A stretch of 64,000 nt of DNA from Caldilineaceae bacterium (GTDB taxonomy: Bacteria > Chloroflexota > Anaerolineae > Caldilineales > Caldilineaceae), in NCBI GenBank assembly GCA_019637645.1, contig JAHBVH010000040.1, forward strand, positions 1 through 64,000, written 5' to 3'. Position 1 is the stretch's first letter. Every line of letters begins with the position of its first letter. Of this stretch, positions 25,536 through 35,055 are shown in pieces. Under the pieces are notes generated by a model. The model was not told the DNA's origin. It saw only the letters and a program-made list of their open reading frames with translations, and did not search any database. The position numbers and the translations under genes were made by a program.

Positions 25536-26075
25536 ATGGGCCTTGAAGAACGATTACCTGAAGGAATTTTGACTACCCAACTAGAGAAGTTGGTGAACTG
25601 GGGTCGGCAAAATAGCACTTGGCCATTACTCTTTGGTCTAGCTTGCTGCGCGATCGAAATGATTGCAACGGGTACAGCGCGTCATGATATTGCCCGGTTT
25701 GGCTCTGAACTCTTTCGGGCCAGTCCACGCCAGGCCGATTTAATGATTGTTTCTGGACGGGTCAGCAACAAAATGGCCCCCGTCATCAAGCGGCTACACG
25801 ACCAAATGACGGAGCCCAAATGGGTGATTGCCATGGGCATTTGTGCAAGCGCAGGTGGCCCGTTTAACAATTATGCCATTATCCAAGGCGTCGACAAGAT
25901 TATTCCAGTCGATGTCTACGTCCCTGGCTGCCCGCCCCGCCCCGAAGCACTCCTGTATGCGCTTGACAAGTTGCGTGAAAAGCAGGGCAAAGAGACCTTT
26001 GCCAAATACCGACAAATTGAGGTCATCACAGCACCCGGCCAGATTGATTCTCTGGAAGTGCGGCATCGAGCGTAA
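25536..26075 (+). CDS. nuoB: NADH-quinone oxidoreductase subunit B
   Basis: A 179-residue peripheral-arm subunit that holds the terminal 4Fe-4S cluster N2 next to the quinone site. All four ligand cysteines are seen: the tandem pair Cys37-Cys38 in LACCAIEM, Cys103 in GICASAGG and Cys132 in PGCPPRPE. It lies 108 bp after nuoA with an AAGGTGAG ribosome site. This is the only nuoB in the window, so the other nuo cluster must either borrow this protein or use one encoded elsewhere. Confidence 0.96.
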   Translation: MGLEERLPEGILTTQLEKLVNWGRQNSTWPLLFGLACCAIEMIATGTARHDIARFGSELFRASPRQADLMIVSGRVSNKMAPVIKRLHDQMTEPKWVIAMGICASAGGPFNNYAIIQGVDKIIPVDVYVPGCPPRPEALLYALDKLREKQGKETFAKYRQIEVITAPGQIDSLEVRHRA

Positions 26076-26241
26076 CGGACCCAATGCTAGGCTGGCGATT
26101 GTGGACACCACAAAGCCACGATAAAGCCACGATGAGCTTCAAGTCTCTTCTACATTTCCTGTTGGACAGCGATGCTCGTCCAGCATACGCAACACGTAAC
26201 ACGAATGATGTAATCAATAGGCGAATAGTTTGGAGCGCGCC

Positions 26242-28077
26242 ATGTTAAATGTTTCTCCAGTTCATCGACCATATGAAACCTTGCCTGGTCTCAATGATCC
26301 TTCCATCCCTGCGGTTGCACCCCTCCCGAGCGGAGAGACCGAGGATACCAAGCGTCTTGTAGAACGCTTTGGGGAAGATATTTTGGCAGCCGGTGAACAT
26401 AATGGACAACAGATTGTTTATGTCAGCGCCAATCGATTGGTAGAGGTCGCCAATTTTATCAAGACCGACCCGGCTCTGGCTTATGAAGCACTACTCGATG
26501 TAACCGCGGTTGACCGGTCAAAACTACCCATTGCCGCGGGTACAGAGCGTTTTCACACATTCTATCAACTGCGCTCGTACAAGCAGAAGAAACATCTGAT
26601 GCTGGTTTGTCCCGCCCCTGGGGGTAACAACCCAGCCGTCCCCAGCCTAACTCCCCTTTTCCAAGGAGCCAACTGGCCCGAGCGGGAAGCCAACGATCTC
26701 CTCGGGGTTACCTTTAAAGGCCATCCCGATCCACGCCGGATTCTCATGCCCGAACACTGGACCTACCATCCCCTGCGCAAAGAGATTCCGATTGGGGGCG
26801 AAGAAGTTCCCTTTACCATGACTTGGGGCGATCCAGAATTTGCCACGCTCGGCAAACAAATTTTGCCTGCCGAAAGTATTGCCCCCAAGCTGCCGCCAGG
26901 GATGAACCGGGAAAACATGATCATCAACATGGGGCCTCATCACCCCAGCACCCACGGCGTTTTGCGCTTAGTGGTTGAGTTGGATGGTGAAACGGTCGTC
27001 AATGTCGATCCCGATCTTGGCTATCTCCATAGCGGTTTTGAAAAGACCGGGGAAAGCAAGCGCTACAAAGATTTTGTCTATTACACCGATCGCATGGACT
27101 ACCTGTCCGGCATGAACAATAACCTTGGTTATGTGCTGGCGGTAGAGAAAATGCTGGGCCTCGAGATTCCCCAGCGGGCGCAGGTGATCCGGGTGATCAT
27201 GAGCGAATTACAGCGGATCTCGTCCCATCTCTTCTGGCTCTCGACACACGTACTCGACGTTTCAGGGACGGGCATGAGTTTGCTCATGTACGCCACGCGC
27301 GAACGCGAGCGGATTTTGGATCTCTTTGAGATTGTCTGTGGCGCACGTCTAACGGTTAGCTATATTCGGGTTGGTGGGGTCTGGAAAGATCTACCGCCCG
27401 CTTTCCTGGATAACTTGAAAGATCTCGTCAAATTATTGCCCAAACAGTTTGACGAATACGAAGCGATGCTCACCAGCGGTCCCCTCTGGCGCGAACGGCT
27501 TGAAGGCATCGGCTATATCAGCCGCGAAGATGCCATCAACATGGGGCTGACCGGCCCGATGCTGCGTGGGAGCGGCGTCGATTGGGATCTACGCCGCGAT
27601 GCACCCTACAGCGGTTATGAAAATTACGACTTCAAAGTTCCTGTGACCAATGCCGGTGATAGCTATGGTCGCTATCTGCTCCGCATGGAAGAATTACGCC
27701 AGAGCGTCCGCATTCTCGAACAGGCCATCGCGAATCTACCCGACGGCGACTATAAGAGTGATGAGCGCAAAGTCAGCTTGCCACCGCGAGCCGAATTAGA
27801 TGTGAGCATGGAAGCGCTGATCCATCACTTTAAACTCGTGACCGAAGGCTTCCGCGTCGCACCGGGGATGTTCTATCACGGCATTGAAGCCAGCAAAGGT
27901 GAGTTGGGCTTCTTCCTCTATAGCGATGGTTCTGGCATACCCTATCGGCTCCATGTACATGGCCCCAGCTTCAACAATCTCTATGCAGTTAGCCACATGA
28001 GCAAAGGGCACATGTTATCGGATATTGTGACAAATATCGGCTCGATTGATATCGTGCTGGGTGAAGTAGACAGATAA
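26242..28077 (+). CDS. nuoCD: NADH-quinone oxidoreductase fused subunits C and D
   Basis: A 611-residue fusion of the 30-kDa (NuoC) and 49-kDa (NuoD) subunits. The NuoC part covers ~30-205 and ends with NWPEREANDLLGVTFKGHPD and RRILMPEHW. The NuoD part (~225-611) begins NMGPHHPSTHGVLRLVVE and contains YLHSGFEKTGE, DRMDYLSGMNNN and a C-terminal SIDIVLGEVDR; the quinone-site His-Pro-Ser-Thr-His loop is intact. C-D fusions are known in E. coli and others. The ATG with GGAG 6 nt upstream was chosen over an in-frame TTG 12 bp earlier. A degenerate mobile element follows the stop by only a few bases. Confidence 0.95.
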   Translation: MLNVSPVHRPYETLPGLNDPSIPAVAPLPSGETEDTKRLVERFGEDILAAGEHNGQQIVYVSANRLVEVANFIKTDPALAYEALLDVTAVDRSKLPIAAGTERFHTFYQLRSYKQKKHLMLVCPAPGGNNPAVPSLTPLFQGANWPEREANDLLGVTFKGHPDPRRILMPEHWTYHPLRKEIPIGGEEVPFTMTWGDPEFATLGKQILPAESIAPKLPPGMNRENMIINMGPHHPSTHGVLRLVVELDGETVVNVDPDLGYLHSGFEKTGESKRYKDFVYYTDRMDYLSGMNNNLGYVLAVEKMLGLEIPQRAQVIRVIMSELQRISSHLFWLSTHVLDVSGTGMSLLMYATRERERILDLFEIVCGARLTVSYIRVGGVWKDLPPAFLDNLKDLVKLLPKQFDEYEAMLTSGPLWRERLEGIGYISREDAINMGLTGPMLRGSGVDWDLRRDAPYSGYENYDFKVPVTNAGDSYGRYLLRMEELRQSVRILEQAIANLPDGDYKSDERKVSLPPRAELDVSMEALIHHFKLVTEGFRVAPGMFYHGIEASKGELGFFLYSDGSGIPYRLHVHGPSFNNLYAVSHMSKGHMLSDIVTNIGSIDIVLGEVDR

Positions 28078-28081
28078 GCGC

Positions 28082-28449
28082 ATAGAACGCGGATCAGGCT
28101 GATAAAGCAGATTTTCGCAAATTTTTTAGGACTCCCCCGGTGAGCTTAGAACATAAAGCGCTGACTGAACTTATCATTGGCGCTTTCTACACAGTATATA
28201 ATAGTCTCGGTTATGGTTTCCTAGAGAAAGTCTACGAAAACGCCTTTGTCTACGAGCTACAGAAAAGCCGGTTACACGTCGAACAACAAGTGCGCATTTA
28301 AGTTTACTACGACGACCTGTGAAGTTGGCTTTGTCTTCAATTTTGGACCTGAACCGAAATTTGAGCGGCGGTACGACAGCAACAGTAATAAGAAGAACTT
28401 AAAGAAGAATTCGTAAAGATCAGCCCAATCCGCCAGATCAGCGTTCTAT
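28082..28449. mobile_element. Small degenerate element with terminal inverted repeats, carrying a GxxExxY remnant
   Basis: About 368 bp bounded by imperfect inverted repeats of ~33 bp. The left end reads atagaacgcggatcaggctg (28082-) and the right end, reverse-complemented, atagaacgctgatctggcgg (from 28449). Between them is a broken GxxExxY gene. It sits precisely between the nuoCD stop and the nuoEF ribosome site. No target duplication could be identified with confidence and no transposase is present. Confidence 0.7.
28140..28416 (+). pseudogene. Decayed GxxExxY (PD-(D/E)XK-like) gene
   Basis: Starting at a GTG, the sequence encodes SLEHKALTELIIGAFYTVYN and then GYGFLEKVYENAFVYELQ, the N-terminal signature of GxxExxY proteins, then stops at TAA (28299-28301). 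A second in-frame stop follows. After a +1 frame change the C-terminal family end is recognisable as EVGFVFNFGPEPKFERR, stopping at 28414-28416. The middle of the family, holding the nuclease-like acidic/Lys residues, is missing, so there is an internal deletion as well as a frameshift. The product cannot be functional. GxxExxY proteins are typically found as solitary genes in repeat-flanked contexts. Confidence 0.82.
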
Positions 28450-28466
28450 CTTGGGGAATAGAAATT

Positions 28467-30443
28467 ATGATGCTATCAGACTCTGTACGTACTGAAATCA
28501 AAAAGTGGATGGATCTTTATCCTGCCGGGCGGCAGCGCTCAGCGGTTTTGCCCGCGCTTTATGTCATTCAACGCGAGTTTGGCTATTGCCCGGTTGACGC
28601 GCAGAACGAACTAGCCGTTATGCTCGATATCGAGCCAGCCGAAGTCGGCGCGGTGGTTGGCTTTTACAACATGTTCCACGAAGAGCCCAAGGGTGAATAC
28701 CACGTTGAGGTCTGTACCAATGTACCCTGTATGTTGCGGGGTGCCAATAAGTGCATGCATCATCTCGAAGAGAAATTGGGGATCCACCACGGCCACACGA
28801 CGGAAGATGGTAAATTTACCCTCGACCACATGGAGTGTCTTGGTTCCTGCGGGACAGCGCCCATGGTCTCTGTCACCGAGCGCAAGAGCGGCCAAGCCCG
28901 CTACTTTGAAGAAATGAGCAGCGAAAGTGACGTTGATCTCTTCCTCAAAGTCATTAAGAGTGGCAAAGGCTTCACCACCCTCGAACGCTGGACCGCCAAA
29001 GGTGATCCCAAAGGCGAAGGCAAGGCCGCTGGTCCTTATACCGTTGGTGGCATGGCCGAGCGCTTCCTCACGGGGCGTGTGGGCAAGGAAAATAGCCACA
29101 CTATCGAAAGCTATATGGCCGATGGCGGCTACGAGACGGCCCGGCGCGTCCTCACTACCATGCAACCGGCAGAAGTGATCGACCAAGTCAAAAACAGCGG
29201 TCTTCGTGGCCGCGGTGGTGCGGGTTTCCCCACAGGCACCAAGTGGGGCTTTTTGGCCCCAGCCATGCCCCACTATCTGGTCGTCAATGCCGATGAGTCG
29301 GAGCCGGGCACCTTCAAAGATCGTATCATTATGGAATACGATCCCCATCAGTTGATCGAAGGGATTGTGATTAGCGCCTTTGCCATTCAAGCCGAGCGCG
29401 CTTTTGTCTATATTCGCGGCGAATACTACTTCGGCTACACCCGCTTGGTGGGTGCCCTTAAAGAGGCCAAAGCCAAGGGCTTTTTAGGCGACAATATTTT
29501 TGGCACGGGGAAGAAGCTAGAGCTAGTCATTCACCGCGGCGCGGGTGCCTATGAATGTGGCGAAGAGACTGCCCTGCTCAGCAGCTTGGAAGGCTACCGC
29601 GGTCACCCCCGCATGAAGCCGCCCTTCCCTGCCGTGGAAGGGCTTTACGCCAAGCCGACCATTGTGAACAATGCCGAGTCGATTAGCAATATTCCCCACA
29701 TTATGCGTAACGGCGTTGAGTGGTACAAGAAGCTTGGCACCGAACAGAGCGCGGGCATGCGCATTTTCTGCCTGAGCGGTAATGTCAAACGCCCTGGACT
29801 CTATGAATTGCCCCACGGGACAACGCTGCAAGAGTTGATCTACCAATATGGCGGCGGCCCGCAAGATGATCAAACGCCGATCAAGGCGATCTGCCCGGGT
29901 GGGATCTCGATGAAGCTCCTGACGCCCGACAAGTTAGACACCAAGCTCTCCTTTGAAGATGTCCAAGCCGCGGGTTCACTACTCGGTTCGGCAGGGATCT
30001 TTGTCATCGATGAGCGGGCCTCCATGGTCGAGGTGGCGCGCCGCACCCTGGCCTTCTATCGCGAAGAGAGCTGTGGTAAATGTACACCTTGCCGCGAGGG
30101 AACGGGCTGGTTGGAAACCATTCTCGAACGCATTGAAGCCGGTGAAGGGCGCCAGCAAGATTTGGAATTGATGGAGCACATCACCAAATTCATCGAACGC
30201 AAGACCTTCTGCGTCTTTGGGGACGCGGCGGTTTGGGGCCTACAGAGCAACTTGGCAAAGTTCCGGGGCGAATTTATCAATTTGATCGAGAAAACCAATC
30301 CTGATAGTGAAGGCCCTGTGCTGCCGATCCGCCCGATCTATCGACCGGATGTAGGCCAGCCCAGCAAATTGACCAGCAGTACTTTGAAACCAGTTGGTGA
30401 GTCGCCGCTCAATCGCGATACTATGGTGGCAGCAGACGATTAA
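28467..30443 (+). CDS. nuoEF: NADH-quinone oxidoreductase fused subunits E and F
   Basis: A 658-residue fusion of the 24-kDa (NuoE) and 51-kDa (NuoF) subunits. The NuoE part (~1-160) is thioredoxin-like with the 2Fe-2S ligands in VCTNVPCM and ECLGSCGTAP. The NuoF part (~190-620) has the NADH/FMN motifs GLRGRGGAGFPTGTKWGF and NADESEPGTF, GAGAYECGEETALL, and the N3 cluster ligands ESCGKCTPCREG plus Cys in KTFCVFGD. It is the NADH-oxidising tip of complex I. Both NuoCD and NuoEF being fused in one operon is uncommon. Ribosome site GGGGAA lies just downstream of the mobile element; a second ATG is the second codon. Confidence 0.95.
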   Translation: MMLSDSVRTEIKKWMDLYPAGRQRSAVLPALYVIQREFGYCPVDAQNELAVMLDIEPAEVGAVVGFYNMFHEEPKGEYHVEVCTNVPCMLRGANKCMHHLEEKLGIHHGHTTEDGKFTLDHMECLGSCGTAPMVSVTERKSGQARYFEEMSSESDVDLFLKVIKSGKGFTTLERWTAKGDPKGEGKAAGPYTVGGMAERFLTGRVGKENSHTIESYMADGGYETARRVLTTMQPAEVIDQVKNSGLRGRGGAGFPTGTKWGFLAPAMPHYLVVNADESEPGTFKDRIIMEYDPHQLIEGIVISAFAIQAERAFVYIRGEYYFGYTRLVGALKEAKAKGFLGDNIFGTGKKLELVIHRGAGAYECGEETALLSSLEGYRGHPRMKPPFPAVEGLYAKPTIVNNAESISNIPHIMRNGVEWYKKLGTEQSAGMRIFCLSGNVKRPGLYELPHGTTLQELIYQYGGGPQDDQTPIKAICPGGISMKLLTPDKLDTKLSFEDVQAAGSLLGSAGIFVIDERASMVEVARRTLAFYREESCGKCTPCREGTGWLETILERIEAGEGRQQDLELMEHITKFIERKTFCVFGDAAVWGLQSNLAKFRGEFINLIEKTNPDSEGPVLPIRPIYRPDVGQPSKLTSSTLKPVGESPLNRDTMVAADD

Positions 30444-30622
30444 GCCGCTAACCCGCAAGGGACGGAGTGCTTTTTTCGCTAGGCGAAACCAAGGCCGCCC
30501 CGCCCCTTGCGGAGCAAAGATGAAGTCCCGTAAAACCGATCGCGTGACGAAGTTATTTCGCCACAGGCATTTCCAAACTGCCCAACGACTTGAACGAAGT
30601 TTTACCGAGAGGTAGTTGATTC

Positions 30623-33172
30623 ATGACTGAATTAGTTAATCTGACGATCAATGATCGTCCCGTCTCTGTGCCCAAGGGGACATTGGTAGTTGATGCTGCG
30701 GAAAAGCTGAATATTGAGATTCCGGTTTTTTGTAGTCATCCTAAATTAGACCCAGTGGCATGCTGTCGCATGTGTTTGGTCGAAATCAGTGGTCCGCGGG
30801 GCCCCATGTTGCAGACGGCCTGCTCGGTGCCTGTTGCAGAGGGCATGGTGGTGCGCACCGACACACCCCAAGTCAAGGCGACGCAAGAAGCCAACTTGGC
30901 CTTCATCCTGCTCAATCACCCATTGGATTGCCCCATCTGCGATAAAGGTGGCGAATGTCCACTCCAAGACCAGACCATGCGCTATGGGCCTGGCATTAGC
31001 CAGTTGGTGGAAGCCAAACGCCACAAGCAGAAGCAACATATGATCTCGGATACGATTGTCCTGGATCAGGAACGCTGTGTCGTCTGCTGGCGCTGTATTC
31101 GCTACTTGGAAGAATGGGAAGACAAGCCCCAGTTGGCGCTCTTCGAACGGGGCGGCAGCACCATCATCGACATCCAAGAAGGCCAGCCTGTTGACGCCAA
31201 GACCGGCGGCAACATTATTGATATCTGTCCTGTGGGCGCACTGACCAATCGGGTTTCCCGCTTTAGCTATCGCCCCTGGGAAATTGAACGCACACCCAGC
31301 GTTTGTAATCACTGCTCGGTTGGGTGTAACTTGCGCCTTGACAGCCGTACCCACCAACTGCGTCGTGTCGTTGGCCGCGAAAACATGGCCGTGAACGATC
31401 AGTGGCTTTGTGATAAGGGCCGCTTTGCCCACGCTTGGGTAAACCATGCCGATCGGTTGACTATGCCGCTGATCCGTAAAGATGGTGAATTGGTTGGCGC
31501 GACCTGGTCCGAAGCGCTGCAACTTGTCGCCGAAAAGTTAGGTGCGATCAAGAGTGCCCACGGAGCGAATGCAATTGGCGGTATCGGCAGCGCCAAACTC
31601 GCCAACGAGAGCAACTACCTGTTGCAACGCTTTATGCGCGAAGTCATTGGCACCAATAACATTGACCACCGCGACGGTGCCGATGTGGCGGCGCTGCCCA
31701 CAGGGTTGCCAGCGTTGACGGAAGTGATGAAACCCCAATATGGGCCGAATCCCAAAGTAGATACCATTTTCCTCTTTGGCGTGGACCCCAGCGAAGAGCT
31801 ACCGGTTTTGGATCTGCACCTCAAGCGTGCCGTGCGCCGAGGCAAAGCCAAACTGATCATTGCTCACCCGCGTAAGATTGAATTGACACGCTACAATGGG
31901 CCTTACTTGAGCTATAAGCCCGGCACCGAAGTCACCCTGTTGAATGGACTTACCAAGGCCGCCTTGGCGCTCAGCAGTGAAAAACCAGCCGATTTGCAAC
32001 AGTGGGTCGCCGAGGCGAATGCCGAGGCGCTGACCAACTTCTGTGGCACGGATGTAGCGGCAGTCGATGCCGCGGCCAAACTTTTGGTGGAAAGCCAGAA
32101 CGCCCTGATTATTTACGGGCCGATGGCCGCACGCGGGGAGAGTGGCGAACAGGTGCTGAATGCCCTAACCAATCTAGCGCTGCTTACCGATCACTACGAG
32201 CGCCTCGCTTATGTTGGCCTGGAAGCCAATAGCCAGGGCTGCCGCGACATGGGGGTCTTGCCCCATCGCTTACCCGGCTACCAATCGGTGGAAAGCGTTG
32301 ATGCGCGCCAGCGGTTGGAACGCCAGTGGAGTGCCACCTTGCCCAAGCAAGCAGGCAAGAGCTACAAGCAAATGCTTAACAGCGCGGGCAAAGAGATCAA
32401 GGCCCTCTATATCATGGGTGCCAATCCGGCAACCGAACGCCCCACTTGGGCCGAGAATCTAGAGAAGCTCGATTTCTTGGTCGTACAGGATCTCTTCCTG
32501 AGCGAAACTGCTCAAAAGGCTGATGTCGTGTTACCGGCTGTGGGTTGGGCCGAAACCGATGGCACCTTTACGAACTTGGAGCGCCGTGTACAACGCGCGC
32601 CCAAAGCCGTGCGCGACCCCAACAGCAAGGCGGCCCCGGATTGGATGATCTTGGATCACCTAGCCCACCGCTTTGGCACGGATTGGTCCTATGGGAATGA
32701 GCGGGCTATCACAGCCGAAATTGCCAAGGTAACGCCCATTTACCAAGGGTTGACTTGGGACGCCATTGGCGATCAAGGGTTGCAGTGGGATGCTGCCAAG
32801 GTACGCGCGAAGGCAACCTATCGGGAGGCAGCGCAGCGCTTGGTCACCTCCGACAACCAGCCCTTCACGCTGGTCAGCGGAACCGTCTTATTCGACGGTG
32901 GCGATCTCTTCCAACTCACCCAACAGATGCATAACCTTGCTTTCGGAGCTAAGGTTGGGATCAACCCAGCCGATGCCCAAAAGCTGGGTGTCGTCGAAGG
33001 TGCCTTAGTCAAGGTAACCAACCGCTATGGTGAGTTACGGCTGGCCGCAAAGGTCGATGGTCAGGTCAAGGCTGGCACCTTGTGGATTCCAGAAAGTCTC
33101 CCGAATGCACCGGTCGGCGCTTTGCTCAATGGCCGTGCCGTCGAGTACGTGCGGGTTGAGGCCGTCAAGTAG
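30623..33172 (+). CDS. nuoG: NADH-quinone oxidoreductase subunit G
   Basis: An 849-residue iron-sulfur subunit. The N-terminal 2Fe-2S ferredoxin domain has FCSHPKLDPVACCRMCLVE and the Cys of LQTACSVPV; then the His/Cys 4Fe-4S motif HPLDCPICDKGGECPLQD; then a two-cluster region CVVCWRCIRY and IIDICPVGAL; then the N7-type ligands CNHCSVGCN and WLCDKGRF. The rest is a molybdopterin-oxidoreductase-like domain, as in NuoG. The presence of the N7 motif resembles E. coli and Thermus. An AGAGG ribosome site precedes the ATG. The 179-bp gap before it holds no recognisable gene. Confidence 0.95.
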   Translation: MTELVNLTINDRPVSVPKGTLVVDAAEKLNIEIPVFCSHPKLDPVACCRMCLVEISGPRGPMLQTACSVPVAEGMVVRTDTPQVKATQEANLAFILLNHPLDCPICDKGGECPLQDQTMRYGPGISQLVEAKRHKQKQHMISDTIVLDQERCVVCWRCIRYLEEWEDKPQLALFERGGSTIIDIQEGQPVDAKTGGNIIDICPVGALTNRVSRFSYRPWEIERTPSVCNHCSVGCNLRLDSRTHQLRRVVGRENMAVNDQWLCDKGRFAHAWVNHADRLTMPLIRKDGELVGATWSEALQLVAEKLGAIKSAHGANAIGGIGSAKLANESNYLLQRFMREVIGTNNIDHRDGADVAALPTGLPALTEVMKPQYGPNPKVDTIFLFGVDPSEELPVLDLHLKRAVRRGKAKLIIAHPRKIELTRYNGPYLSYKPGTEVTLLNGLTKAALALSSEKPADLQQWVAEANAEALTNFCGTDVAAVDAAAKLLVESQNALIIYGPMAARGESGEQVLNALTNLALLTDHYERLAYVGLEANSQGCRDMGVLPHRLPGYQSVESVDARQRLERQWSATLPKQAGKSYKQMLNSAGKEIKALYIMGANPATERPTWAENLEKLDFLVVQDLFLSETAQKADVVLPAVGWAETDGTFTNLERRVQRAPKAVRDPNSKAAPDWMILDHLAHRFGTDWSYGNERAITAEIAKVTPIYQGLTWDAIGDQGLQWDAAKVRAKATYREAAQRLVTSDNQPFTLVSGTVLFDGGDLFQLTQQMHNLAFGAKVGINPADAQKLGVVEGALVKVTNRYGELRLAAKVDGQVKAGTLWIPESLPNAPVGALLNGRAVEYVRVEAVK

Positions 33173-33190
33173 GTATAGAACAGCTAAGCA

Positions 33191-33224
33191 CATCATCCTA
33201 TCTTCACACGGGGGTAGGATGATG
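33191..33224 (+). promoter_or_regulatory. Hairpin between nuoG and nuoH
   Basis: Perfect 10-bp arms catcatccta and taggatgatg around a 14-nt loop, just after nuoG. There is no T-run; it could be an mRNA-stabilising or attenuating structure inside the operon. Confidence 0.5.
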
Positions 33225-33305
33225 CATGATTTGATAGCAGTCAATTATTCACAGCTCATCGGCATAGCAGGTGGTTTATACCGCGGCGACTGATGGGCGA
33301 TATTC

Positions 33306-34307
33306 ATGACGGGGCTTTTCATGGACTGGCTAAATCTCGTTGTTTTTCCACTCATTCGTTCGCTGATCCTGGTCTTTGCAGTCTTGACCGGTGCAGCCTA
33401 CCTAACCTGGATGGAACGCAAACTTCTCAGCCGTTTTCAGGTTCGTTACGGCCCAAACCGTGCGGGCCCCTTTGGGCTATTGCAGCCAGCAGCCGATGCG
33501 ATTAAAGCGTTCTTTAAAGAAGAGATCATTCCCAATCATGTGGACAAATGGGTCTATCTGATGGGGCCAGCGTTGGCATTGGTGCCAGCCTTGCTCATTT
33601 GGGCCGTGATCCCAGTTGCCAATGGGACGCCTGTGATTGCCGATGTCAATATTGGCTTTTTGTGGATTCTGGCGATTGCTGGGGTGGAAAGCTATGGCTT
33701 GATCCTCGCTGGCTGGAGCAGCAACAATAACTACTCACTGCTGGGGGCTTTGCGTTCTTCGGCCCAGATGATCTCCTACGAATTGCCGTTAGGACTCTTT
33801 TTGGTTAGCATTTTGATGTTGGCAGGGGGCTTTAGTCTGGTCGAGTTGGTCAGTACACCCCGGGCTTGGTGGGAATGGCTCTGGCTTTGGCTCATGTTCC
33901 CCTTCTTCTTTATCTGCATCCTAGCCGAAACCAACCGCAGCCCTTTCGATCTGCCAGAAACCGAAAACGAGCTGATCGCCGGGTATCAGACGGAATATGG
34001 TGGCATGAAGTTCTCCTTATTCATGATCGCCGAATATATCAACATGATTACCACCAGCGCGATCATGGCGACCCTCTTCTTTGGCGGTTGGCGCTTGCCC
34101 TTTGGCCTCCTCGAGGATTTCATCTGGATTGGGCCTTTTGTCCTTTTGGCCAAAGTCATCGTCCTGCTCTTTGTCTTTATCTGGGTACGTGCCAGCATTG
34201 GCCGTCCGCGTTATGATCAGCTCATGGGTTTCACCTGGAAGTTCCTCTTGCCAGGAGCGTTGGTGTATATGATCATTACCGCCCTGCTGACACTGTTTTT
34301 TAAATAA
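33306..34307 (+). CDS. nuoH: NADH-quinone oxidoreductase subunit H, copy 2
   Basis: A 333-residue membrane subunit with about eight helices. Motifs: MERKLLSRFQVRYGPNRAGP, LLGALRSSAQMISYELPLGL, and the acidic loop FDLPETENELIAGYQTEYGG, with the Glu residues that couple quinone reduction to the membrane arm. The C-terminal RASIGRPRYDQLMGFTWKFL is typical. The start is not certain: the first ATG has little ribosome site, and an in-frame ATG 15 bp downstream has GGGGC upstream. It follows nuoG in the + strand operon. Confidence 0.95.
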   Translation: MTGLFMDWLNLVVFPLIRSLILVFAVLTGAAYLTWMERKLLSRFQVRYGPNRAGPFGLLQPAADAIKAFFKEEIIPNHVDKWVYLMGPALALVPALLIWAVIPVANGTPVIADVNIGFLWILAIAGVESYGLILAGWSSNNNYSLLGALRSSAQMISYELPLGLFLVSILMLAGGFSLVELVSTPRAWWEWLWLWLMFPFFFICILAETNRSPFDLPETENELIAGYQTEYGGMKFSLFMIAEYINMITTSAIMATLFFGGWRLPFGLLEDFIWIGPFVLLAKVIVLLFVFIWVRASIGRPRYDQLMGFTWKFLLPGALVYMIITALLTLFFK

Positions 34308-34326
34308 GTAGAACTTGCGCAAAGCT

Positions 34327-34359
34327 AGAGCTGACAGCTTTTGAAAAGCTGTCAGCTCT
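34327..34359. repeat. Palindromic repeat, copy 5 (perfect, arm variant)
   Basis: Arms agagctgacagctttt and aaaagctgtcagctct pair perfectly over 16 bp around one G. Compared with copy 3, both arms have matching G/C swaps (acctgacaggt becomes agctgacagct) so pairing is kept. It is between nuoH and nuoI. Confidence 0.9.
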
Positions 34360-34397
34360 TTGGTGACAGAGCAACCAGCGAACAAGGATATGTAATC

Positions 34398-34868
34398 ATG
34401 GCTGCAAATGATTTTTTGAAGGGCGCGATCGAAATCGGGAAAGCACTCGGGGTAACGCTAAAACACCTGGCACGCAAACCGATTACGGTGCAATATCCAG
34501 ATGAGCCAGTTCCCCTCTACCCACGGTTTCGTGGCAAACATGAATTGCGCCGCTATGAGAACGGACTCGAGCGCTGCATTGGCTGTATGCTGTGCGAAGC
34601 GGCTTGCCCCACTGGTGCGATTTATGTTGAGGCAACGGAAAATAATCCAGAAAGCCCCACTTCGCCCGGCGAACGCTACGCGAAAATTTATGAAGTCAAT
34701 CTACTACGTTGTGTCTTCTGCGGTGATTGTGAAGAGGCGTGCCCAACGGAAGCGATTGTGCTTGGACATGATTTTGCCATGGCCAACTATAATCGGCGTG
34801 ACTTTATCTTAACCAAAGAGCAGTTGCTCAATCCTGGTGATGCCCATGTGGTGATCCGGCCTGAGTAA
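34398..34868 (+). CDS. nuoI: NADH-quinone oxidoreductase subunit I
   Basis: A 156-residue peripheral-arm subunit with two 4Fe-4S clusters (N6a and N6b). Both ligand sets are intact: [16 protein letters not shown] and [16 protein letters not shown]. An N-terminal amphipathic region ([20 protein letters not shown]) matches the membrane-facing helix of the family. ATG chosen from AAGGAT upstream; a longer open frame begins inside the palindromic repeat and is unlikely to be translated. It is the only nuoI in the window. Confidence 0.95.
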   Translation: MAANDFLKGAIEIGKALGVTLKHLARKPITVQYPDEPVPLYPRFRGKHELRRYENGLERCIGCMLCEAACPTGAIYVEATENNPESPTSPGERYAKIYEVNLLRCVFCGDCEEACPTEAIVLGHDFAMANYNRRDFILTKEQLLNPGDAHVVIRPE

Positions 34869-35055
34869 ATGGTAGAAAAAAGTGACAGAGTAGGAGAGCA
34901 GCAAGGCGCGCTCTCTGCTGATCCCTTTTAGATAGATATCTCTTTTGAATAGATTAGGCGTTACGCCGTTGGTTAACCCTAGCCGGTTTTCCAAGCTTGT
35001 CAGCGCTTGTCCAAAGGCGTACCTTCTATAGATATAAGATATAAGGACACGATTT

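Noticed and set aside
28611..29390. A 259-residue - strand frame opposite nuoEF
   Set aside because: The other strand encodes conserved Fe-S and FMN motifs; the shadow has no recognisable features or ribosome site.
30746..31522. A 258-residue - strand frame opposite nuoG
   Set aside because: It is antisense to the cysteine-rich cluster-binding region of NuoG, which explains its openness through codon bias.
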